This document shows positions 33,035-43,445 of a DNA stretch of 64,000 nt, piece after piece. The translations under genes and the position numbers were made by a program. The stretch spans positions 124,001 to 188,000 of the forward strand of contig CAWJAF010000015.1 in the NCBI GenBank assembly GCA_963840785.1, written 5' to 3'. The notes under the pieces were generated by a model. The model was given only the letters and a program-made list of their open reading frames with translations. It searched no databases and was not told where the DNA came from. Every line of letters begins with the position of its first letter. The stretch's first letter is position 1. The DNA is from JALYOK01 sp963840785 (GTDB lineage: Bacteria; Pseudomonadota; Gammaproteobacteria; Burkholderiales; JALYOK01).

Positions 33035-36000
33035 ATGAGCACATTAAAGGCTGGGGCAAAGGGCGATTCCGTTCGGGAATTGCAAGCTTACTTAAGAATA
33101 CTTGGCTATTTCGCTGGGGAACCGAACGGTGAGTTTAATGACGCCACCGGCGCTGCCCTCAAGGCGCTGCAAAGCGCGCTCAAGCTAGTTGCGACCGGCG
33201 AACTCGACCAAGCTAGCGCACTCGAACTCGATACACACCTAAGCCTGCAACGCGGCGCATTGCGTTGCCTCGGGTTTTTCGGCGATGGCGAAAAGTCCGA
33301 TGCGAGTTCATTTCAGAACGCCCTGATCGCTTTTCAAGTCGATCAAAATTTGCCGCAAAGCGGCTGCCTAGACGAAGCCACCCGTGCCGCGCTGCGCGAC
33401 GAAATGACCAAGCTGCAGAGCAAGCTTTATTTTCTTGGTGATTACAAGGGATTTGTCGACGGCGCTTACAACACGTTTATCGTTCCTGCGATCGTCGCGT
33501 TTCAGAAGCGATCCGGGTTAGCGACCACCGGCATCCGCGACGCCGCAACGCGTCTCCCGTTAATTCACAGCGCCGTTATCGCGCCCGACGATGGCGCGAC
33601 GGCAACACGCAGCAAGTGCGAACAAGTCGCTGCGCTACAGCGCAAACTATATTGCTGCGGTCATTACCACGGGCCGCAACACGGGCACTATGACGTGGCC
33701 ACGGTCGCCGCCGTCAGCGCATTTCAGAAACATCACAAACTGCCGCGGACGGATGGCGTATGCGACGACTTCACCTGGTGGCAACTCAATCAAGATGCCG
33801 GGACCATCTTTGCCGAAGCGTTTCAATGGGAACTCGATGCGCTGGACGAAGAAGGCAGTGGCATCATTCCCGACAAAGCCGATCCGCGCCCCGCGGCCGA
33901 TAGCGACATCACGCAACGCGCGCATCGCAATCAGTTATGTGGCCTATCATTTTCCGGCGGCGGCATTCGCAGCGCCACGTTCAATCTTGGCATTTCCCAA
34001 GCATTAGCGGAACAACGCTTACTGCGCGAGTTCCATTACTTATCGACCGTGTCCGGTGGCGGCTACATCGGCAGTTGGCTCTCGAAATGGATCCACGAAG
34101 AACAAGGCGAAGTCGAAAAAGTCGAAGAGAAATTGGCGATTTCCACAAGGAAAACCGCCAATAAAACCGAACCCGATCAGATCAAATTTCTGCGCCAATA
34201 CAGCAACTATCTGACGCCGCAAGTCGGCATTCTCGGCGCCGATACTTGGGCGGTCATTGCAACCTATCTACGCAACGTCTTGCTGAATATGGCGATCTTG
34301 GCGGCGGTGTTAAGCGTCGTACTGCTGTTTCCACGTCTGTTGCTATGGCTCGTGAATGAATATAGTTCGGCAGTGAAATTTGGTGAATTGTTCACTCCCG
34401 GATTCGCCCGTTGGTTCGGCGCAATCGCGCTCTTCACATTTTTAGTCGCGGTATTTTTTATTTCGCTGCATATTTCGTTGATCCCACACCCGCGCAACAA
34501 GCAGCGATGGTTGTATTGCCAAGAACAAGAATGCGTGCTGACGCGAGTCGTCATGCCGCTAATGATGTCGGGCTTTTTCGGCAGCGTCTGGTTATGGTAC
34601 GAATTTGAAGGGATCCAGAATTTTCTAGTTGACTGGCATTACTGGTTCGCTGCGACCGTCGTTTACCTCGTGGTATGGGGGGCGGCGTGGGCTACTTGGC
34701 CAACGAATCAATATCGCCAACAATCTTTGCGTCCGATCGAATGTCGGATTTTGGACGCAAATCGCGCCGCATTTAGGCTTTAGTATCGCGGCGCTGATCA
34801 TTGGCCATTTGCTCATCGCCTTCGTTATCAGCCAATTGGCCGAGCCGGTGCGAAGCCGCGATCCGCTAAACCATCCGGTCAATTTAGTGACGTTTGGCAT
34901 GCCCGTGGCGCTGGCTATTTTTGGTATCGCGATGGTGCTGTTGGTCGGCTTACTTGGACGCGCCTACGACGATCGCAGCCGCGAGTGGTGGAGCCGTATG
35001 GGCGGCTGGACGATTATTTTTACCAGCGGTTGGGTGGTATTGTTCACCATTAGTCTGTACGGTCCACCTTTCATCACTTGGCTCACGCGCGAAGTCGGTG
35101 CCTGGGCGAGCTCGACTCTGACCATCGGTTGGCTCTTGCCGAGTCTGGCGGGCGTCATCTACGGAAAAAGCGAGCGCTCGGACGCAGCGCCGGCGAGCCG
35201 AATGAACGATCGGCTCCTTGCAATTGCACCGCCGATCTTCGTCGTTGGCATGCTGCTATTTGTTGCCTGCATCATCCAAGCACTGATCACGCAACCGATC
35301 TTTCCCGATTCGATAAAAGTGACACTCGGTAATTATTTTCACACGGGGTTTTATGCCTCCGAATTGACCTCGATTAAGCTGCTGCTCGCAAGCATCGCCG
35401 GATGTGGGTTAGTGGCAATCGTGTTGGCATGGCGCGTGGATATCAATAAATTTTCCATGTATATGATGTATCGCAATCGCTTAGTGCGCTGTTACTTGGG
35501 CGCATCGAACGACAGCCGTCAGCCGCATCCGTTTACCGGTTTTGATATCCGCGACGACCCCCATCTTTCGGCCTTGCTATGGAAACTCGAGCCGGAAAAT
35601 AGTATTAACGCGCACCATCTGCAGCGCCCGTTTCATCTCATCAATACCGCGCTTAATTTGGTCAAGGGAAAAGAACTCGCCTGGCAGCAACGCAAAGCCG
35701 CTTCATTTTTCTTTTCGCCGGGTTTTTGCGGCTTTGAAACGCCGGAGCGCTCCGGGCATTTAAATCCTAGCGGCGCGAACGATCTGGCTCGCGGCTGCTT
35801 TCGCGCTACGCGGGAATATGGTGCTGGAAAACGCGATATCGTCGGCGGTGAAATTTCGGCCGGTGGAATGCGTGACAAGATCGAGCATTTTCGCGATGAA
35901 GATGACGGCGTAAAACTCGGGCAAGCCATGGCGATTTCCGGCGCGGCCGCAAGCCCCAACATGGGCTATCACAGCAATCCCGCCCTGTCGTTTTTGATGA

Positions 36001-36800
36001 CCGCTTTTAACGTGCGACTGGGTCGCTGGAATGCCAATCCGCGCCAGAGCGATTGGAGAAGATCCAGCCCCCGATTTGGATTGGGCTGGCTGATCAAGGA
36101 ATTATTGGGCTCGACCAACGCCGATTCGCAATACGTTTATTTATCCGATGGCGGTCATTTTGAAAATCTCGGCGTCTACGAACTCGTGCGACGGCGTTGC
36201 GCGTTGATCGTTGCAATCGACGCGGGGGCCGACGCGAAATCATCGTTCAACGACCTCGGCGGCGCGATTCGAAAGTGCTTTACCGATTTTGGTATCGAGA
36301 TCGATTTGCAAGTGAAGGATCTAGAAATCGATCCTGCGACAAAGCTTGCAAAATCCCATTGGGCGATCGGCGAAATCAAATATGGCTTAGTCGACGGCAA
36401 CTGCGAATCGGGAATTTTGCTCTACGTAAAACCGACGCTTACCGGCAATGAGCCCGCGGATTTGTTGAACTACCGCAATACCGATCGCAATTTCCCCCAT
36501 CAAAGTACCGCCGATCAATTTTTCGACGAGACCCAGTTCGAAAGCTATCGCAAACTCGGCTACCACGTCGGCAGCTCAATTCTCACTGAAATCTGCCGCG
36601 ATTTGGAACGAAAAATGGTCGGCAACGGCAATCGCCGCGCGGCGCTGATCAAGTTACTGCACCGGAAACTCAAGCAATCCCAGCGCCACGAACATATCAG
36701 CGAAGAGCAAATGCTGATTCATGAATTGAAGGGAAAGCTTTCGAGCGCACGGCAATCGCCGGCGGCGGGGAAATTAAGCGGTGGGAATTGGAGCATTTAA
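33035..36800 (+). CDS. giant membrane patatin-like phospholipase with peptidoglycan-binding-like repeats (one frameshift)
   Basis: About 1255 residues once a single shift at roughly 34730-34785 is bridged. Residues 5-255 hold four repeats of the peptidoglycan-binding type (KGDSVRELQAYLRILGYF; LQSKLYFLGDYKGFVDGAYN with VAFQKRSGL; LQRKLYCCGHYHG with SAFQKHHKL). The patatin part begins with GLSFSGGGIRSATFNLGISQ (oxyanion loop) and the nucleophile STVSGGGYIGS (near residue 340). A block of eight or more membrane helices follows, and the catalytic Asp motif YLSDGGHFENLGVYELV comes only near residue 1040. So the two halves of the lipid hydrolase are split by a large membrane insert. No signal peptide is seen. 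ATG 33035 is preferred over GTG 33032. Substrate and role unknown. Confidence 0.82.
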
Positions 36801-37423
36801 AGCAGATTTAGCCTCAGAGGGACTTCATCCCTCGTTGTCCATTTTAATTGTCATTGCCGCGTGCCCTTTGCGCACGGGAATCCATTTGGTTCCTAATTTG
36901 TTACCGCACTATGGATTCCCGCCTACGCGGAAATGGCATTACTTTCCTTTTAAGTCAGCGGAACTCAAGACAGCATTCATTGACCAGAGAACCAATAGCC
37001 CTAGGCCACCTCGTACCAGAGCGGGTCTCAGGGCAGCGCCAACTCTATTGAGGCGTGCACGTATACGAAACTAAACCCGATATTTCTTGGTAAGCATTCC
37101 TGCGAAGTTGGCCGTCAGCTTGGAATCCAGGGGCGCCGGCCGGATCTCCGGACCGCTGCTGAAAACTTAGCCGCAATTACCAAGCGAACGATGTAACTGA
37201 GCCGGAATCTTGTATGTCACGGGCATTTTTTCCAAATATCTACTACTTTCGGCCTAGGCCATAAGATATATTCCCTTTTGTCGATTTTTGGTGTAGCGTC
37301 GATTTATCTTAAATTACGGAAAGGAGAAATACTTCATTAACAAACACTCGCAAAGTCCCATCGATAAAGGACTTGCTTAAACAATGACTCACGTCAATTT
37401 CATTATTTCACTAGGAGGCTGGT
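36801..37423. other. long intergenic region
   Basis: 623 bases between the patatin gene and a secreted-protein gene. It contains a decayed dRS3-like pair (36850-36938), a stretch of REP-like debris (about 37004-37065, with GGCCACCTCGTACCAGAGCG), and an AT-rich segment 37240-37400 where the promoter of the next gene should lie, ending in a strong ribosome site (CTAGGAGGCTGGT) before 37424. No convincing gene; short frames lack support. Confidence 0.55.
36850..36938. repeat. decayed dRS3-like inverted repeat
   Basis: GTCATTGCCGCGTGCCC at the left and ATGGATTCCCGCCTACGCGG then AAATGGCA at the right; diverged copy of the element at 7154-7226. Confidence 0.6.
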
Positions 37424-38728
37424 ATGAAGAGCAAATACGCATCTGTAATACGCCGCACACACGCGGGTCTCGTAGGTGGAGTGGTCGCTGCAACGATTAC
37501 GTTATCCGCCCAAGCAGTAGATTTACCCTTTTCCGACACGACAGGCTTCTCGGCGTCTGCAACAGCGACCGTCGGGCGAGTGAATGGTGTTGTCGGATCC
37601 ACGGCTGGCTTCGGTGGTTTGGAATTTTCTATTGCCGTATTAACACCTCCCGGAGCGCCGGTTGGTGACGGATCGGTTCCACCTAATATATGGCAATTCG
37701 TCGCATGGGGTTGTCAGGCACTCAATGCGACGCCGTCCACGTGCGCGAATGGCGGCGTTATCGGGAATGGAACAGGTTTCCCCGATCCGTCGACAAGTGT
37801 TATGCGCAGTTCGCTGCGCGTTGAGGGCAAGGCGGGTCTCTTGACCGATGCCGATTGGACCGATATTACGATAGTCAGTCATTTTAACAAGCGCATCAGC
37901 GATCAAAGCAACGTGCTGCGTACCGTCGACATTCTATCGAAATTTCGCCTGGGAACCGGAGAACTGCCTGCCGGCACGATAACGGTCGCCTTCACAGAAA
38001 GCGCCAATTCGGGCGCTTGCGGCCTTGTGCCTGTGCCACCTAACGGCGGCACGATTCCCCCGCCGTCAAACCCACTCGGCGGACTATGTGACGATTTTGC
38101 GATCGTCTCCGGAATCGACCTGGCATCGGTGTTCATTCCGGCCGGTGCACTCGGAAATCCCGGCGCATTGTTTGTCGACTTCAGACTTTTCGCATTGCCT
38201 GGGGCCGGCGCAATTGTCTGTGACGGCTCTGCAACTCAACCTGCTGCCTGCGCCGGCTACAACGGCGCCGATACGGTGATCTACACCGCGGAGAATTCGA
38301 CCAACAGCCTCAACTTGCAAGCCAGATTGCGGCCGGTTCCGGCAACGCTACCGCTGTTCGTCATCGGTGATGTTGAACCACATGCGATCGGCGATGTGGT
38401 GAATTTCTGGGGCGCCCAGTGGTGGAAAAATAACTTCATGAGCGGTTTGGTCAGCAAAGGTGTGGCAAGCTTCAAAGGCTATGCCAGCACCGCCGACCTT
38501 TTCTGCGGTGGCACATGGCAAAGTCGTCCGGGCAACAGTTCCGTTCCGCCGGCAACTATTCCCGACGATGTAGCCGTTATCGTCACGGATACAGTCAAAA
38601 AAGATGGGCCAAACATCAGCGGTACGATCAGGCAGATTGTGATCGTGGATCACGATGGAAACTACGGCCCCGCTCCGGGACATCGTGGCAGCGGTCCAGT
38701 AATAAACATTCTATGCACGGCCCCGTAG
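37424..38728 (+). CDS. secreted protein of unknown function
   Basis: 434 residues with a signal peptide (VGGVVAATITLSAQAVD). The mature part starts LPFSDTTGFSASATATVGRV and is rich in Gly, Ser and Pro with scattered Cys pairs, suggesting a beta-rich extracellular domain with disulfides. The last 110 residues form a distinct module (FVIGDVEPHAIGDVVNFWGA, QWWKNNFMSGLV, FCGGTWQSRPGNSS, IVTDTVKKDGPNISGTIRQI, APGHRGSGPV) of a kind I have seen at the C-terminus of other bacterial secreted proteins of no known function. No membrane anchor or sorting tail. Excellent ribosome site AGGAGG. Monocistronic, with strong terminators after it. Confidence 0.75.
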   Translation: MKSKYASVIRRTHAGLVGGVVAATITLSAQAVDLPFSDTTGFSASATATVGRVNGVVGSTAGFGGLEFSIAVLTPPGAPVGDGSVPPNIWQFVAWGCQALNATPSTCANGGVIGNGTGFPDPSTSVMRSSLRVEGKAGLLTDADWTDITIVSHFNKRISDQSNVLRTVDILSKFRLGTGELPAGTITVAFTESANSGACGLVPVPPNGGTIPPPSNPLGGLCDDFAIVSGIDLASVFIPAGALGNPGALFVDFRLFALPGAGAIVCDGSATQPAACAGYNGADTVIYTAENSTNSLNLQARLRPVPATLPLFVIGDVEPHAIGDVVNFWGAQWWKNNFMSGLVSKGVASFKGYASTADLFCGGTWQSRPGNSSVPPATIPDDVAVIVTDTVKKDGPNISGTIRQIVIVDHDGNYGPAPGHRGSGPVINILCTAP

Positions 38729-38760
38729 TAGGAATTTGCTAAGCGAAGTTTAGCGAGATT

Positions 38761-38785
38761 AAGCAAGGGCATTCTGCCCTTGCTT
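38761..38785 (+). terminator. intrinsic terminator
   Basis: AAGCAAGGGCA TTC TGCCCTTGCTT, a perfect 11-bp stem, followed by CTTTCT. It lies 33 bases after the secreted-protein stop. Confidence 0.85.
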
Positions 38786-38806
38786 CTTTCTGACGCAAAA
38801 ACATTT

Positions 38807-38832
38807 AACGCCCCTAAGCCGGGGCGTTTTTA
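38807..38832 (+). terminator. second intrinsic terminator
   Basis: AACGCCCC TAAGCC GGGGCGTT followed by TTTAT; a back-up terminator or, read from the other strand, the end of the argE transcript. Confidence 0.8.
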
Positions 38833-38957
38833 TTTGAATTTCCAGTAGGATTAGCGGTAATCATGCGAGGGATATCGCATCGTTCTCGAAGACTCTGGGA
38901 ATGCCAAGCGACATGCTCAAAAACGCCGCGTAGGCGCTTAAACGAACAGCATTGGGA

Positions 38958-40088
38958 CTAAACTCCGCACCACTTCGCCATAATCTCTTCATACATCGAA
39001 ACCGACGCTTCGACTTTATTGACGAAGCAATACTCGTCGGTCTGATGCGCCATCTGCGCTTCGCCGGGGCCGAGAATGATCGTCGGTGGTCCGCCATAGG
39101 CTTTACGCAAGGCTGCAGCATCAGTGAAATAAGTTGCCGTACGCGCTTGCGGCCGTTCGTTCAAATATTTGCCGGTAATTTCGAATACGTTTTGCACCCA
39201 GGCATGGGACGGTTCGGTCCACACGCTCGGCACGTCGATCACCGTGGTCAACTCGACGTCGTGTCCCAATGTCTGTTGTAAATGTCGATGCAATTCTTGA
39301 TGGTCTTGGTTAGGTATGGTGCGAATGTCGATGCTGGTGATGACTTCGTCAGGCACGGAATTCGGATTCAACCCGCCGTGGATCGTGCCGACGTTCAATG
39401 TCGGTTTGCCCATCATGAAATGCGATGGCGCGGTAAACTCGTATTTCTCTAATTTCGCGACGGCTTTTGCTGCTTTGTAAATGGCGTTGTCGCCGAGTTC
39501 CGGCATGGAGCCATGGGCGGTAATGCCGCGCGTTTTTGCATTGAGCCAGTAAGCGCCCTTGTGCCCGACAAACGGATAATTGCCAGTCGGCTCGCCGACG
39601 ATGATTGCACCCGCTGTGCCCAAAATACCGAACTGCCGATGCAGGCTTTCCAGATGGTCTGCGCCTTGGCAGCCACGTTCTTCGCCCGCGGTGATAATGA
39701 ACACCACGCCACAAGAATGTTTCAGTTTATCGGCTAATTGAACTGCGGCCGCGACAAAAGCCGCGACGCCGCTTTTCATATCGCTCGACCCGCGCCCAAA
39801 CAATTTTCCCGAATCGAGCTCGCCGGCGAACGGATCTTTTTTCCAAGGCGCATTGCCGAGCGGCACGATGTCAATGTGGCCGGTGAAGCAGATCGGTGCT
39901 TTGCCGTTGCTAGTGCCAATGCGCGCGACGAGGCTCGTGCGCTTTTCCGCAAACTCGTGATACGCGCAGGTGAAGCCATGTTTTTCCAGCAAATTGCCAA
40001 TATGTTCCGCGCAAGCACGTTCATCGCCAGGTGGATTGATGGTGTTAAAGCGCAGCAATTCGCGGGTCAATTCGAACGCGTTTATCAT
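38958..40088 (-). CDS. argE: acetylornithine deacetylase
   Basis: 376-residue M20-family zinc hydrolase that removes acetate from N-acetylornithine in linear arginine synthesis. Metal and catalytic motifs: ICFTGHIDIVPLG, LFGRGSSDMKSGVAAFVAA, FIITAGEERGCQGA and GAIIVGEPTGNYPFVGHKGA, then the dimerisation domain (TAHGSMPELGDNA, LNVGTIHGGLNPNSVPDEV) and the C-terminal LGPGEAQMAHQTDEYC. No sister arg gene is adjacent. Confidence 0.92.
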   Translation of the reverse strand: MINAFELTRELLRFNTINPPGDERACAEHIGNLLEKHGFTCAYHEFAEKRTSLVARIGTSNGKAPICFTGHIDIVPLGNAPWKKDPFAGELDSGKLFGRGSSDMKSGVAAFVAAAVQLADKLKHSCGVVFIITAGEERGCQGADHLESLHRQFGILGTAGAIIVGEPTGNYPFVGHKGAYWLNAKTRGITAHGSMPELGDNAIYKAAKAVAKLEKYEFTAPSHFMMGKPTLNVGTIHGGLNPNSVPDEVITSIDIRTIPNQDHQELHRHLQQTLGHDVELTTVIDVPSVWTEPSHAWVQNVFEITGKYLNERPQARTATYFTDAAALRKAYGGPPTIILGPGEAQMAHQTDEYCFVNKVEASVSMYEEIMAKWCGV

Positions 40089-40156
40089 GGTGATGGACTT
40101 TTTCCTCCCGAATGCCGTTATTGTAGGCTGAATTGCTTTCGCGAAAATAGCTTTTC

Positions 40157-40240
40157 AAGCATTGCCTGAAGAGCCGCGTCCCGCTTGCCTCCCAGCAATG
40201 CATGCCGCGGGAGGCACACCCCGATTGCATCCTGGCAAGG
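40157..40240. repeat. long REP-like element
   Basis: AGCATTGCCTGAAGAGCCGC at the left and ATTGCATCCTGGCAAGGCAT at the right with inner CTTGCCTCCCAGCAATGCAT. Related to the AATATCCA family by the GCCTGAAGAG arm but without its loop. Confidence 0.5.
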
Positions 40241-40244
40241 CATA

Positions 40245-40272
40245 AAAAAAGGCAGCCGAAGCTGCCTTTTTT
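40245..40272 (-). terminator. intrinsic terminator of iscA
   Basis: AAAAAAGGCAGC CGAA GCTGCCTTTTTT: perfect 12-bp stem with a CGAA tetraloop and T-runs on both strands, 18 bases past the iscA stop. Confidence 0.9.
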
Positions 40273-40290
40273 CGAAATAACTTTTCGCGG

Positions 40291-40623
40291 TTAAACCGTG
40301 AAGCTTTCACCGCAACCGCAGGAATCTTTCACGTTCGGGTTATTGAACTTAAACGTCGCATTTAAGCCCTCACGGCGATAGTCTACTTCCGTGCCTTCCA
40401 AAAACGGCATGCTTTCGGGATCAACCAACACGGCGACACCGTTGCTGTCGAAACGCAAATCGTCATTGGTCTGCTCGTCGGCGTATTCAATTTTGTAGGC
40501 CCAGCCGGAACATCCCGACTTGCGAATGCCCAGGCGCAAACCGACGCCTTTACCCCGCTTAACGAGGGCGGATTGAATGTGCTGCGCGGCGCTGCTGGTT
40601 AATGTGATCATTTGCTGTGTCAT
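40291..40623 (-). CDS. iscA: iron-sulfur cluster assembly protein IscA
   Basis: About 110-residue A-type carrier that takes part in Fe-S cluster delivery. The three cysteines are present: RKSGCSGWAYKIEYAD near residue 43 and VKDSCGCGESF at the end. The start at 40623 (MTQQMITL) or 40611 (MITL) gives the family length; a longer frame to 40701 would run into cysE. It follows cysE by about 40 bases. The other isc genes (iscR, iscS, iscU) are not nearby, which is an unusual split. Confidence 0.9.
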   Translation of the reverse strand: MTQQMITLTSSAAQHIQSALVKRGKGVGLRLGIRKSGCSGWAYKIEYADEQTNDDLRFDSNGVAVLVDPESMPFLEGTEVDYRREGLNATFKFNNPNVKDSCGCGESFTV

Positions 40624-40663
40624 TGTAAACCTGTATATGGCGGTCAATCGCCGAATTTCAATA

Positions 40664-41571
40664 CTAATTCTTTGGACTGCCAACATTCGCGGCAGGTTCA
40701 TTTAAGCGCCCGGCAATATCACCGTTCCTTTGCGCGTTTTCGATGTCTTGCGCGCCCAATTTTTCTTCCAGATCGGCAATTTGGTTGAGAACATTATCGA
40801 TACGGCTATCCATTTCCGCATAGCTTCTTCGCTGACCACCGTCGGCTCGATTTTTTGCTGTTGAATTGGCTCCGTCAGGGGCTTCGCTTTTTGCGGCCGC
40901 GGGAATTGCCTTGGCGGCTCGATCTCAAGTTCTGGTTCGTTGTAAATCGGCTCGGCAACATCCGATGTCAGCAACGGCTCGATGCGCTCATCGTCGTCGT
41001 TGCTGACGCCATAGGGAACGAATTCACGCTTCTCGCCCGGATAGTGAACAGAATCGTCGGTTTTATTGACAATGCGAGCCGGAATACCCACCACCGTCGC
41101 GCCGGGAGGAACCTCCTTCAAAACCACCGCGTTGGAACCGACCTTCGCACCATCCCCGACGATAAATGGCCCTAAAATCTTGGCTCCGGCCGCGACGATG
41201 ACAAATCGCCCCAGCGTCGGATGACGTTTGCCCTTATTCAACGTCGTGCCGCCCAAGGTCACACCTTGATAAATCGTGCAATCGTCGCCGACTTCCGCAG
41301 TCTCGCCGATGACGACGCCCATGCCGTGGTCGATAAAAACTCGTCGACCGATGGTCGCACCAGGATGAATTTCGATACCCGTAAGAAAGCGAGCGAATTG
41401 CGACACCCAGCGGCCCGACCATTTAAAGTTGGCCAGCCACAGACCACGGGCGAAACGATGCAATGCGAGCGCGTGCACGCCGGGGTACAGCGTCAAGACT
41501 TCGAGCGTCGATCGCGCAGCCGGATCGCGCTCTAGCACCATTGCGATATCTTCCCGCAATCGTCTAAACAT
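40664..41571 (-). CDS. cysE: serine O-acetyltransferase with coiled-coil tail (one frameshift)
   Basis: Left-handed beta-helix acetyltransferase giving O-acetylserine for cysteine synthesis. Seen: GIEIHPGATIGRRVFIDHGM, GVVIGETAEVGDDCTIYQGV, LGGTTLNKGKRHPTLG and GSNAVVLKEVPPGATVVGIP. After residue 220 an acidic/proline linker leads into a C-terminal extension. In the main frame this ends as an odd Lys/Trp-rich run stopping at 40702, but shifting one base at about 40815-40825 restores MDSRIDNVLNQIADLEEKLG and stops at 40664, a clean coiled coil as in other beta-proteobacterial CysE. I take the shifted end as real. Confidence 0.88.
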
Positions 41572-41628
41572 CCTTGATTTCCTTATAGTATTTTTTCAAG
41601 TATGGGATAGGTTTGGGATTATTTCAAC

Positions 41629-42360
41629 TCATTCTATAGGCTTTTTGCGCACCGCGTGAAGAATGCCGCGCAGGATGTTCACCTCCTCGCGTTCCAAGCG
41701 CGCCCGCGAAAACAGCCGTCGCAGCCGCCGCATTAGTCGTTTCGGTTGCGCCGGATCGAGAAATTCGGTCTCGTACATGACTTCTTCTAGGTGGCCGTAA
41801 AAGCCTTCTACTTGCTCAAAATCGGCAAACGGGAACGCTTTTTTCGACGGCGAAATCGCGGAGAATGAGGCCTGGCGCAGCTCATAGGCCGTTACCTGAA
41901 CTGCCGCAGCAAGATTCAGTGAGGAAAAAGTTTCGTCCGCCGCGATGTTTGCCAGCAACTGGCAACGATCCAATTCTGCATTGCTTAGGCCTGACATTTC
42001 GGTGCCGAATAACACGGCAACTTTACCGTTTTTTGCCTCGGCAATAATCTGGGCCGCCGCTTCCCGGACAGAAACCATTTCGTGCGACAAATCTCGTTTG
42101 CGCGCCGTAAGGCCAACGATAAATGTTGTCCCCGCCAACGCCTCGTCCAAGCTGCCACACACGATAGCGTTCGCTAGCGCATCATCCGCGCCCGCCGCCA
42201 TCGCCGTAGCCTCCGGGCCAGGGAAACGATTCGGGTTAATTAAATAAAGCTCGCGCAAACCCATAGTACGCATCGCCCGCGCCGAAGCGCCGACATTGCC
42301 TGGATGGCTGGTGTGTGACAGCACGACGCGGATTTTCGCGAGCGGAGATACGTCGTTCAT
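41629..42360 (-). CDS. trmJ: tRNA (cytidine/uridine-32-2'-O)-methyltransferase TrmJ
   Basis: 243-residue SPOUT-family enzyme that methylates the ribose of position 32 in several tRNAs. Landmarks: VVLSHTSHPGNVGASARAMR, LINPNRFPGPEATAMAAGAD, AVLFGTEMSGLSNAELDRC and FSSLNLAAAVQVTAYELRQ, which make up the knotted SAM site. Often located next to suhB and cysE/isc genes, as here. It diverges from suhB across 53 bases. Confidence 0.94.
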   Translation of the reverse strand: MNDVSPLAKIRVVLSHTSHPGNVGASARAMRTMGLRELYLINPNRFPGPEATAMAAGADDALANAIVCGSLDEALAGTTFIVGLTARKRDLSHEMVSVREAAAQIIAEAKNGKVAVLFGTEMSGLSNAELDRCQLLANIAADETFSSLNLAAAVQVTAYELRQASFSAISPSKKAFPFADFEQVEGFYGHLEEVMYETEFLDPAQPKRLMRRLRRLFSRARLEREEVNILRGILHAVRKKPIE

Positions 42361-42413
42361 ATTAAAATGCGCACTGCAATCTCTGCTCTTTAACGCTCAA
42401 GAAAATTTAGATT

Positions 42414-43220
42414 ATGTCCATGCATCCCATGATGAACACGGCGATCAAGGCCGCGCGCCGCGCAGGCAGCATCATCAACCGCGCCTCGCTCGATGTCGGC
42501 GCGCTGACCGTCACTAAAAAACGTCATAACGATTTCGTCTCGGAAGTGGACAAGGCCGCGGAACAAGCCATCGTCGACATATTGATGGAAGCCTATCCGC
42601 ATCACGGAATTTTAGCAGAGGAAGGCGGCGCGGCCGGCAAAACCGATTCCGAATATCAATGGATCATCGATCCGCTCGACGGCACGACGAATTTTTTGCA
42701 CGGCGTGCCGCAGTATTGTGTTTCCATCGGCCTGGTGCAAAAAGGTGTGATCACGCAAGCTGTCGTGTACGACACCAACCGCAACGATCTTTACACCGCC
42801 ACCCGCGGCCGTGGCGCTTACTGCAACGACAAACGCCTGCGCGTCAGCAAAACATTGCATCTCAAAGACGCCCTGATCAGCACCGGCTTCCCGTTCCGCG
42901 ATCTGCAGAACTTAGATCAATACCTCGCGATGTTCCGCTCCGTGACCGAAAAATGCGCCGGCATCCGCCGCCCTGGTGCGGCCGCGCTAGACTTAGCCTG
43001 GGTTGCCGCGGGCGATTCGACGGCTTCTGGGAAATGGGCCTGGCGCCATGGGATTTGGCTGCGGGCGCATTACTTATCACCGAAGCCGGCGGCTTAGTGG
43101 CCGATCTCGACGGCTACGGAAAATTATATGGAAAGCGGGAATTTGGTTTGCGGTTCGCCGAAAGTGTTTTCGCAACTGTTGCAAATAGTTGGCGCACATG
43201 CGCCGAAGGCAAAAAAATAA
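42414..43220 (+). CDS. suhB: inositol-1-monophosphatase SuhB (two compensating frameshifts)
   Basis: Mg-dependent inositol monophosphatase; in enterobacteria SuhB also joins rRNA antitermination complexes. The main frame gives KKRHNDFVSEVDKAAEQAI, HGILAEEGG and the signature WIIDPLDGTTNFLHG. At about 43013 the frame changes and GRFDGFWEMGLAPWDLAAGA and LITEAGG appear; at about 43128 it changes back, giving ESGNLVCGSPKVFSQLLQIV and a normal end at 43220. The total of 268 residues is right for SuhB and the outer frames agree, so two opposite one-base errors explain it. A palindromic repeat follows immediately. Confidence 0.9.
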
Positions 43221-43222
43221 GT

Positions 43223-43280
43223 GTAGGGCGGGTCCCACCCGCCATTTCCTATATTGAACGGCGGGTAAAACCCGCCCTAC
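43223..43280. repeat. palindromic repeat (GTAGGGCGGGT)
   Basis: GTAGGGCGGGTCCCACCCGC at the left is answered by GGCGGGTAAAACCCGCCCTAC (ending 43280); each arm is itself palindromic. It may also end the suhB transcript since T-rich sequence follows (43283-43293). Confidence 0.75.
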
Positions 43281-43297
43281 CCTGTTTTTTTCGTTTG

Positions 43298-43376
43298 GTA
43301 GGGTGGATCAAGCGTAGCGGATCCACCATCAATTAAACACGGCGGATCCGCCCCTGCGGGGCTTGATCCACCCTAC
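43298..43376. repeat. palindromic repeat (GTAGGGTGGATCAAG)
   Basis: GTAGGGTGGATCAAGCGTAG at 43298 with the inverted CTTGATCCACCCTAC ending at 43376 and GGATCCACC / GGCGGATCC inner arms. A common intergenic element in proteobacteria, next to the previous palindrome. Confidence 0.75.
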
Positions 43377-43445
43377 GAAACCTGTGCATTCGCATCGAAC
43401 GCCCATCTCCGGTAAAATCCACTCCCTTTCGCCCGTAGCAATTCG

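Noticed and set aside
43223..43376. A CRISPR-like repeat cluster
   Set aside because: The two palindromes are different elements, side by side, without regular spacers or cas genes.
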